Shown here: piece by piece, positions 58,853-64,000 of the stretch | How the letters are laid out: the number at the start of each line of letters is the position of its first letter | How positions within the stretch are numbered: the stretch's first letter is position 1 | Source: Actinospica robiniae DSM 44927 | GTDB lineage: Bacteria > Actinomycetota > Actinomycetes > Streptomycetales > Catenulisporaceae | DNA: 64,000 bases | Assembly (NCBI RefSeq): GCF_000504285.1 | Contig: NZ_KI632511.1 | Coordinates: forward strand, 2,663,372-2,727,371 | Direction: 5' to 3' | The notes under the pieces: generated by a model | Database searches by the model: none | Told to the model about the DNA's origin: nothing | The model's input: the letters and a program-made list of their open reading frames with translations, nothing else | Made by a program: the position numbers and the translations under genes

Positions 58853-60256
58853 GTGACCGCGCAGAGCATCGCCGACGCCGCGTACATCATCGCGGCCCTG
58901 CTGTTCATCCTCACCCTCGCCGGGCTCTCCAAGCACGAGACCTCGCGCCAGGGCATCGTCTACGGCATCGCCGGCATGGCCGTGGCGCTGGCCGCCACCA
59001 TAGGGGTGGCGGTGCACAACGCCGCGGCCATCGCGGTCACCCTGCTCGTGGTGGCCATGGCCTGCGGCGCCGTGATCGGCCTGTGGCGGGCGAAGATCGT
59101 GGCGATGACCGGGATGCCGGAACTCATCGCCCTGCTGCACAGCTTCGTCGGCCTCGCCGCCGTGCTCGTCGGCTGGGACGGCTACTACTCGGTCGAGCAC
59201 GATGGCGCGCAGACCGAGTTCACCGGCTCACTGCTGCACATCCACCACGCCGAGGTCTTCATCGGCGTGTTCATCGGCGCGGTCACCTTCACCGGCTCGA
59301 TCGTCGCCAACCTCAAGCTCTCCGCCCGGATCAAATCCGCGCCGCTGATGCTGCCCGGCAAGAACCTGCTCAACCTCGGCGCGCTCGCCGCGTTCGCCGT
59401 GCTGACCGGCTTCTTCGTCGGCTCGCCCAGCCTCGGGCTGCTGGTCGCGGTCACCGTGGTCGCACTCGCCCTCGGCTGGCACCTGGTCGCCTCCATCGGC
59501 GGCGGCGACATGCCGGTGGTGGTCTCGATGCTCAACAGCTACTCCGGCTGGGCCGCGGCCGCCTCCGGCTTCCTGCTCGACAACAACCTCCTGATCGTCA
59601 CCGGCGCGCTCGTCGGCTCCTCCGGCGCGTACCTGTCCTACATCATGTGCCAGGCGATGAACCGCTCCTTCATCTCGGTGATCGCCGGCGGCTTCGGCAT
59701 CGAGGCGCCCACCGGCACGCAGGCCGACCTCGGCGAGTACCGCGAAGTCACCTCCACCGAGGTCGCCTCGCTGCTGACCAACGCCAAATCAGTGGTCATC
59801 ACACCCGGCTACGGCATGGCCGTCGCCCAGGCCCAGTACCCCGTCGCCGACCTCACCTCACGCCTTCGCGAACGCGGCGTCCAGGTGCGCTTCGGCATCC
59901 ACCCCGTCGCCGGCCGCCTGCCCGGGCATATGAACGTCCTGCTGGCCGAAGCGAAGGTCCCCTACGACATCGTCCTCGAAATGGACGAGATCAACGACGA
60001 CTTCGCCGAAACCTCCGTGGTCCTCGTCATCGGCGCCAACGACACCGTCAACCCGTCCGCCGCCGAAGACCCCGGCTCCCCCATCGCCGGCATGCCGGTA
60101 CTGCGGGTGTGGGAGGCCTCGGACGTCGTGGTGTTCAAGCGCTCGATGGCCGCCGGCTACGCGGGCGTGCAGAACCCGCTGTTCTTCCGGGAGAACAGCC
60201 AGATGCTGTTCGGCGACGCCAAGACCATGGTCGAAGAGGTCTTGCGCGCGATCTGA
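58853..60256 (+). CDS. pntB: NAD(P) transhydrogenase beta subunit
   Basis: The 467-residue protein starts from GTG 58853 ([20 protein letters not shown]). Its first two thirds are membrane helices with [20 protein letters not shown] and [20 protein letters not shown], and the last third is the NADP(H)-binding domain III with [20 protein letters not shown] and [20 protein letters not shown]. It completes the proton-pumping transhydrogenase. A hairpin terminator follows the stop by 32 bp. Confidence 0.96.
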   Translation: MTAQSIADAAYIIAALLFILTLAGLSKHETSRQGIVYGIAGMAVALAATIGVAVHNAAAIAVTLLVVAMACGAVIGLWRAKIVAMTGMPELIALLHSFVGLAAVLVGWDGYYSVEHDGAQTEFTGSLLHIHHAEVFIGVFIGAVTFTGSIVANLKLSARIKSAPLMLPGKNLLNLGALAAFAVLTGFFVGSPSLGLLVAVTVVALALGWHLVASIGGGDMPVVVSMLNSYSGWAAAASGFLLDNNLLIVTGALVGSSGAYLSYIMCQAMNRSFISVIAGGFGIEAPTGTQADLGEYREVTSTEVASLLTNAKSVVITPGYGMAVAQAQYPVADLTSRLRERGVQVRFGIHPVAGRLPGHMNVLLAEAKVPYDIVLEMDEINDDFAETSVVLVIGANDTVNPSAAEDPGSPIAGMPVLRVWEASDVVVFKRSMAAGYAGVQNPLFFRENSQMLFGDAKTMVEEVLRAI

Positions 60257-60288
60257 CGCCGCCCGACGCGGCCTGACGCGTCTTCAGA

Positions 60289-60334
60289 AGGGGCGGTGGA
60301 CCGGCGGCCGGCGGCCGTGCGGTCCACCGCCCCT
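60289..60334 (+). terminator. Hairpin terminator after pntB
   Basis: AGGGGCGGTGGACC (60289-60302) pairs perfectly with GGTCCACCGCCCCT (60321-60334) around an 18-nt GC-rich loop. It lies 33 bp after pntB and before the arabinanase; a short T-rich run follows. Confidence 0.78.
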
Positions 60335-60442
60335 GAAACTTTCGAAGCCCTGTTTGCTGAAGCGCCGCATTCTCCGTACGTTCCGTTGGGAGCGTTCACG
60401 GCAACGGAGCCGGGGACGCGCTCACCGGAAACGGAGACGCAC

Positions 60443-61441
60443 TTGACCACCCACCGAGCCCGGCTCTCCGTCGCACTCCTGCTCCTGACCGCGCTCGCCA
60501 CCCTGGCCGCCGCGCTGCTGCCGGCCGGGCGCGCGAGCGCCGCGACCTATCCGAACCCCGAGACCATCAGCGGCTCCACCTACGCCCACGACCCGTCGAT
60601 GGTCAAGACCTCCGCCGGCCGCTACTTCCTGTTCTACACCGGCGGCGGCATCGAGATCAGCACCTCTACCAACCGCACCAGTTGGAGCGCGGACGGCCAG
60701 GTGCTCTCCGGCGGAGCCACGTGGGCCAAGGCCTACGGCGGCTGGAACGACCTGTGGGCGCCCGACGTCTCGTACCACAACGGCGTGTACTGGCTCTACT
60801 ACGCCGTCTCCTCGTTCGGCTCCAACGTCTCCGCGATCGGCCTGGCCACCAGCACCACCGCCGCGCCCGGATCCTGGACGGACAAGGGCCTGGTCTACTC
60901 GTCGTCGAGTTCGAGCAACTACAACGCGATCGATCCGGCGCTGGTGGTGGACACCTCCGGCAAGTGGTGGCTGTCCTTCGGCTCGTTCTGGTCGGGCATC
61001 AAGATGATCCAGATCGACCCCTCCACCGGCAAGCAGCTCGCGAGCAACACCACCCGCTACAACATCTCCGAGCGGCCGAGCCCGGATGCGGAGGAGGCCA
61101 GCTACGTCTATCCGCACGGCGGCTACTACTACCTGTTCACTTCCTTCGACTACTGCTGCAAGGGCACGAGCAGCACGTACCGGATCATGGTCTCCCGCGC
61201 CACCAGCATCACCGGCCCGTACGCGGACGAGAGCGGCGTGGCCGCGATGTCCGGCGGCGGGACGCAGATCCTGGGGACGCACGGGTACGTGATCGGCCCG
61301 GGCGGCCAGACGGTCCTGCACGACACCGACGGCGACGTGCTCGTCTACCACTACTACAGCGGCAACCTCAACGGCACCGCGCAGCTCGGACTCAATCACC
61401 TGACCTGGGGTTCGAACGGCTGGCCCACGGTGACGAGCTGA
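60443..61441 (+). CDS. Secreted GH43 endo-alpha-1,5-L-arabinanase
   Basis: The 332-residue protein is read from TTG 60443 (LTTHRARLSVALLLLTALAT), which begins a clear signal peptide cleaved near GRASAAT; GGAGA lies 5 bases upstream. The five-bladed propeller has the GH43 residues: catalytic Asp50 in TYAHDPSMVK, Asp164 in YNAIDPALVV, and Glu218 in DAEEASYVYPHGGYY. Length and sequence match endo-arabinanases, which cut arabinan backbones. The arabinofuranosidase 7 kb upstream could supply debranching. The open frame extends to 60296 but the 5' part crosses the pntB terminator. Confidence 0.85.
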   Translation: MTTHRARLSVALLLLTALATLAAALLPAGRASAATYPNPETISGSTYAHDPSMVKTSAGRYFLFYTGGGIEISTSTNRTSWSADGQVLSGGATWAKAYGGWNDLWAPDVSYHNGVYWLYYAVSSFGSNVSAIGLATSTTAAPGSWTDKGLVYSSSSSSNYNAIDPALVVDTSGKWWLSFGSFWSGIKMIQIDPSTGKQLASNTTRYNISERPSPDAEEASYVYPHGGYYYLFTSFDYCCKGTSSTYRIMVSRATSITGPYADESGVAAMSGGGTQILGTHGYVIGPGGQTVLHDTDGDVLVYHYYSGNLNGTAQLGLNHLTWGSNGWPTVTS

Positions 61442-61484
61442 AACACCTGGTCGCGGCGCGGTGCGTGCTGTTAGACTCGACACC

Positions 61485-61544
61485 GTGAATCAGCGACCCC
61501 TGCACCTGCAGACGACGACGCCGGAGCTTGTCCCGGCGCGCTGA
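61485..61544 (+). CDS. Threonine-rich leader peptide (attenuator) for the ThrRS-like gene
   Basis: A 19-residue frame from GTG 61485, VNQRPLHLQTTTPELVPAR, contains three consecutive Thr ACG codons (61512-61520) and ends at TGA 61544. It starts about 10 bases after a TTAGACT -10-like element (61471-61477), so it could be nearly leaderless. A terminator hairpin follows at 61561-61593. Stalling at ACG codons when charged tRNA-Thr is scarce would alter folding of the hairpin and allow read-through to the synthetase gene. Confidence 0.65.
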   Translation: MNQRPLHLQTTTPELVPAR

Positions 61545-61560
61545 CTTCCGTCACCTTTCT

Positions 61561-61593
61561 CGAAGCCCCGGGGCGAGCGGCCCCGGGGCTTCG
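61561..61593 (+). terminator. Attenuator terminator upstream of the ThrRS-like gene
   Basis: CGAAGCCCCGGGGC (61561-61574) pairs perfectly with GCCCCGGGGCTTCG (61580-61593) around a 5-nt loop, followed by a T-rich stretch (TCGTTCTCACGTTT). It lies 16 bases after the leader-peptide stop and 52 bases before the synthetase start, the spacing expected of an attenuator. A competing CGCCGG/CCGGCG pairing occurs near 61520-61538. Confidence 0.75.
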
Positions 61594-61645
61594 TCGTTCT
61601 CACGTTTCCCGTGGCCGTGCGCCCTTCTCACCGCAGGAGGCCACC

Positions 61646-62899
61646 ATGAACGACCACCGCAAGCTCGGCCGTGAACTCGGCATCTTCGACACCGACCCGC
61701 TGATCGGCGCGGGTCTGCCCTATTGGCTCCCGGACGGCGCGGCCGTGCGCCACGCGCTCGAGGAGTACGTGCGCGAGTTGGAGCGGCGCGCCGGCTATCA
61801 GCACGTGTACTCGCCGGTGCTCGGGAAACGCGAGCTTTACGAGATCTCCGGCCACTGGTCGCACTACAGCCAGGACATGTATCCGCCGATGGAGGTCGGC
61901 GGCGAGCAGCTCGTGCTTCGCCCAAGCCTGTGCCCGCACCACGCCGTGATCTACCGGTCCCGCGCGCACAGCTACCGCGAGCTGCCGCTGCGGATGGCGG
62001 AACTGGGCGGCATGTACCGGATGGAGCGCTCGGGCGTCCTCGGCGGCCTCAACCGGGTGCGCGCCATCCAGCTCAACGACGCGCACGTCTTCTGCCGCGA
62101 GGACCAGGTCGAGCAGGAGGCGAGGGCCGCGCTGGCTCTCATCGGGGAGGCGCACCGCGCGCTGGGCATCGTGGGCGCGCGCTACCGGCTCTCTCTGCCC
62201 GGCCCGGGCGCCAAGTACGTGGACAACCCGGCGATGTGGAGCCGTTCGATCGCATTGCTGCGCGAGATCCTGGCGGCGTCCGAGCTCGACTACGAGGAGG
62301 CCGAGGGCGAGGCGGCGTTCTACGGCCCGAAGATCGACGTGCAGCTGGCCGACAGCGCCGGCCGCGAGTTCAGCCTGTCCACCGTCCAGGTCGACTTCCA
62401 TCAGCCGGAGCAGTTCGACCTGCACTACATCGGCGCGGACGGCAACAAGCACCGGCCGGTGATGGTGCACCGCAGTGTCATCGGCAGCATCGAGCGCGCC
62501 ATCTCACACGTGCTCGAGGTGCACGCGGGCAAGTTCCCGGCGTGGCTGGCTCCGGTCCAGGTGGCCGTCCTCCCGCTCAGCGACGCGGAACTCCCGTACG
62601 CACAGGCCATCCGCGACCGCTGCCTGGAGCGGGGTCTGCGCGTCGAGCTCTACGCTCCGGACCGCGGCAGTCTCGGAGCCCGCATCCGCGAGGCCCGGCT
62701 GGTGCCGTATCAGGCCGTGGTCGGCGCGAGCGAAGCAGCGAGCGGCGACATCTCGCTGCGCCTGCGGGACGGGCGGCGGCTCGCGGCGATGAAGATCGAG
62801 CACGTACTCGCGCGCGTGCTCGAGCAGATCGCCCGCCGGGACGGCGCGCGACTCTGGGACGAAGAGCCGGCCGCGTCCGCGCCGAAGTCAGGCGAGTGA
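61646..62899 (+). CDS. Threonyl-tRNA synthetase-like protein lacking the N-terminal editing domains
   Basis: The 417-residue protein starts directly at the class II catalytic core; full ThrRS is about 650 residues. Motif 2 reads GGMYRMERSGVLGGLNRVRA and is followed by DDAH-like NDAHVFC; motif 3 is VHRSVIGSIERAISHVLE. The zinc ligands are Cys96 (RPSLCPHH), His147 and His275. The C-terminal anticodon-binding domain (FPAWLAPVQVAVLPLSDAEL) is intact. The TGS and editing domains are absent, as in archaeal and mitochondrial editing-less ThrRS. It may be a second, regulated ThrRS, perhaps tolerant to an inhibitor. ATG 61646 has GCAGGAGG upstream. Confidence 0.88.
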   Translation: MNDHRKLGRELGIFDTDPLIGAGLPYWLPDGAAVRHALEEYVRELERRAGYQHVYSPVLGKRELYEISGHWSHYSQDMYPPMEVGGEQLVLRPSLCPHHAVIYRSRAHSYRELPLRMAELGGMYRMERSGVLGGLNRVRAIQLNDAHVFCREDQVEQEARAALALIGEAHRALGIVGARYRLSLPGPGAKYVDNPAMWSRSIALLREILAASELDYEEAEGEAAFYGPKIDVQLADSAGREFSLSTVQVDFHQPEQFDLHYIGADGNKHRPVMVHRSVIGSIERAISHVLEVHAGKFPAWLAPVQVAVLPLSDAELPYAQAIRDRCLERGLRVELYAPDRGSLGARIREARLVPYQAVVGASEAASGDISLRLRDGRRLAAMKIEHVLARVLEQIARRDGARLWDEEPAASAPKSGE

Positions 62900-63604
62900 C
62901 GTGAGTGCGCGGGCGTCGGCATCGACGAGGTCGGGCGCGCACTCGTCGGCGACGGTGTTCCAGAACATCAGCTCGTACGACTGGAACAGCCGGCCGTAGA
63001 TGAAGGCTTCCTCGCTGTCCCGCCCCGCGTCGATCCCGGCCTGGAGTGCGTCGGCCGCCAGGTCCTCGATGTCCGGGGCCGGGGCGGCGAAGAAGTCGAA
63101 GAAACCGCACGCCTCGTCGTCGAACCCGTACTGTTCGCGCATGGCGGCGGCCACGGCGCCGCAGTATCCGCCCCACGCGGCGAAGTTCGCCAGCAGCGCG
63201 ACGATCACGTCGGCGGGTTCGGCGTAGAGGCAGAGCCAGGCCACGTACGCCGGATACGCCTGGCAGCCCGCCTTGGGCTGGTAGGCCCGGAGCATGGCCG
63301 GGGACATGCCGATCGCGGTGCGCAGCGCGGCGAGCCGGCTCAGCGCCAGCGCCTCGCCGTCGGCGAGGGCGGAGAACAGCCGCCGGCTGTGCGGTTCGGC
63401 GCAGCGGCCGGCGACGGTCAGGAAGCTGCGCCAGTCGCTGTGCACGATGCGCGTCTCCTCCGCCGCGATGGTCGCGAACACCGAGCGCGGCGCCCGGCCG
63501 GAGGCGAGCAGCGGCAGCAGCCGGTTGCCGCCCTCGGCCGGCGCGAGCGTCCCGCGGGCCATGGCGAGCACGTCGCGCGCTGAGCGGGCCGAGGTGAGCA
63601 GCAT
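62888..63604 (-). CDS. TenA/PqqC-like helical-bundle protein
   Basis: The 238-residue all-alpha protein resembles the TenA/heme-oxygenase-like fold: QPKAGCQAYPAYVAWLCLYA, VALLANFAAWGGYCGAVAAA and YGFDDEACGFFDFFA. TenA proteins are thiaminase II or related C-N hydrolases; the catalytic Cys-Glu arrangement cannot be confirmed here, so function is open. Two conserved acidic residues (EET at about 48 and E near the C-terminus) fit the fold. Its 3' end overlaps the ThrRS-like gene by 12 nt on the opposite strand. Confidence 0.65.
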   Translation of the reverse strand: MLLTSARSARDVLAMARGTLAPAEGGNRLLPLLASGRAPRSVFATIAAEETRIVHSDWRSFLTVAGRCAEPHSRRLFSALADGEALALSRLAALRTAIGMSPAMLRAYQPKAGCQAYPAYVAWLCLYAEPADVIVALLANFAAWGGYCGAVAAAMREQYGFDDEACGFFDFFAAPAPDIEDLAADALQAGIDAGRDSEEAFIYGRLFQSYELMFWNTVADECAPDLVDADARALTSLA

Positions 63605-63761
63605 GGAGCCTTCTTCCGTCGCCGGGCGCTGCGCCGAACCGCAGTCGGCGAACAGCCTAAATCAGGACACATCGGAAACCGCGTCAGCCCGCGCCGGGCC
63701 GCGCCCGGCGGCCACTGCGCCGGGCGGACGGGGGCGCGTGAGGGAACGCGCGCCCTGTCGG

Positions 63762-63785
63762 CTAACCTAGGTTAGGCATACCTTA
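63762..63785 (+). promoter_or_regulatory. DtxR/IdeR-type iron box upstream of efeU
   Basis: The 19-bp site CTAGGTTAGGCATACCTTA (63767-63785) matches the IdeR/DmdR consensus at 15 of 19 positions. It overlaps a perfect 14-bp palindrome CTAACCTAGGTTAG (63762-63775). It lies 44 bp before the efeU ATG and would repress it when iron is plentiful. Confidence 0.75.
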
Positions 63786-63828
63786 ATAAGGACTGCCTAC
63801 CCTTATCGAATTGGACGGGACGCTCGCG

Positions 63829-64000
63829 ATGCTGCCTACCTTCGTCATCGGCCTGCGGGAAGGACTCGAGGCCTCGCTCATCGTCGGGATCATCGCGGCC
63901 TTCCTCAGCCGGCAGGGCCGCCGCGATCTGCTGCGCTGGGTCTACCTCGGCGTCGGCCTCGCGGTGCTGCTGTGCATCGGGGTGGGCGCCACGCTCGAAG
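63829..64000 (+). CDS. efeU: Iron permease EfeU/FTR1 family (partial, runs off window)
   Basis: The first 57 codons are present: MLPTFVIGLREGLEASLIVG, then IIAAFLSRQGRRDLLRWVYLG and a hydrophobic helix to the edge. The REGLEA motif is the iron-transport signature of Ftr1/EfeU. It transports ferric or ferrous iron with EfeO and EfeB, which probably follow. An iron box lies just upstream, and ATG 63829 is the family start. Confidence 0.88.
   Translation, partial: MLPTFVIGLREGLEASLIVGIIAAFLSRQGRRDLLRWVYLGVGLAVLLCIGVGATLE

Noticed and set aside
55940-59200. 1086-codon open frame on the minus strand opposite the TPR array and pntA
   Set aside because: It is the mirror of real plus-strand genes: its composition is His/Gly/Arg/Asp-rich low complexity, with no domain, and it is produced by high GC at third positions.

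Overview
The window is high-GC, densely packed actinobacterial DNA. The mycothiol-type enzyme, the DUF574 methyltransferase, the ROK and MocR regulators, the membrane-tethered ECF sigma factor, the kinase-NB-ARC-TPR protein, the GTG/TTG starts and the group 1h [NiFe] hydrogenase all point to a soil-dwelling, probably filamentous actinomycete (Streptomycetales/Catenulisporales type). The genus cannot be fixed from sequence alone.

Layout. 1-6.3 kb: a partial MocR regulator divergent from an EamA exporter, DNA polymerase X with a PHP domain, a DUF1876 protein, an SPW-repeat membrane protein, a VOC protein and an APH-fold kinase. 6.3-12.6 kb: an HTH regulator divergent from a PdxI-like aldo-keto reductase, a DinB-fold protein coupled to a methyltransferase, a reductase/TetR pair sharing a clear double operator, and a secreted SGNH hydrolase. 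12.7-18.9 kb: two tandem ROK regulators divergent from a three-gene sugar ABC importer that lacks an ATPase. 18.9-25.8 kb: an orphan IF-1 with a possible leader peptide, a second SDR/TetR pair, a 1.4-kb nested inverted-repeat element with no convincing gene, and a TetR/MFS exporter pair. 25.9-28.6 kb: one polypeptide joining an ECF sigma factor, a zinc anti-sigma-like motif, a membrane helix and a GH128-type glucanase domain, followed by a dienelactone hydrolase.

28.7-44.1 kb is the main metabolic block. It is a high-affinity group 1h uptake hydrogenase locus (hhySL) with all six Hyp maturation functions, a maturation protease, NifU-like, DUF5947 and small accessory proteins. Two SIS-domain proteins are interleaved with two HypC-type proteins. 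Genes from 43.6 down to 32.0 kb run on one strand, mostly with 1-8-nt overlaps, so they form a long translationally coupled operon; hypF runs towards it from the other side. A stand-alone cytochrome oxidase subunit I gene next to it could be part of the terminal electron acceptor for scavenged H2.

46-52 kb: a dehydrogenase coupled to a very large P-type ATPase. 52-61.5 kb: a GH54 arabinofuranosidase whose signal peptide appears broken by a 1-base deletion, a Ser/Thr kinase-NB-ARC-TPR protein with eight exact 40-residue repeats, proton-translocating transhydrogenase (pntA, pntB) and a GH43 endo-arabinanase. 61.5-64 kb: a catalytic-core-only threonyl-tRNA synthetase preceded by a leader peptide with three consecutive Thr codons and a terminator hairpin, which looks like ribosome-mediated attenuation; a TenA-like protein; and the start of an EfeU/FTR1 iron permease behind an iron box.

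The most notable observations are the sigma factor-glucanase fusion, the attenuated editing-less ThrRS, the SIS/HypC-expanded hydrogenase operon, the large fold-back element and the kinase-STAND protein. No CRISPR array, rRNA, tRNA or intact transposase was seen.
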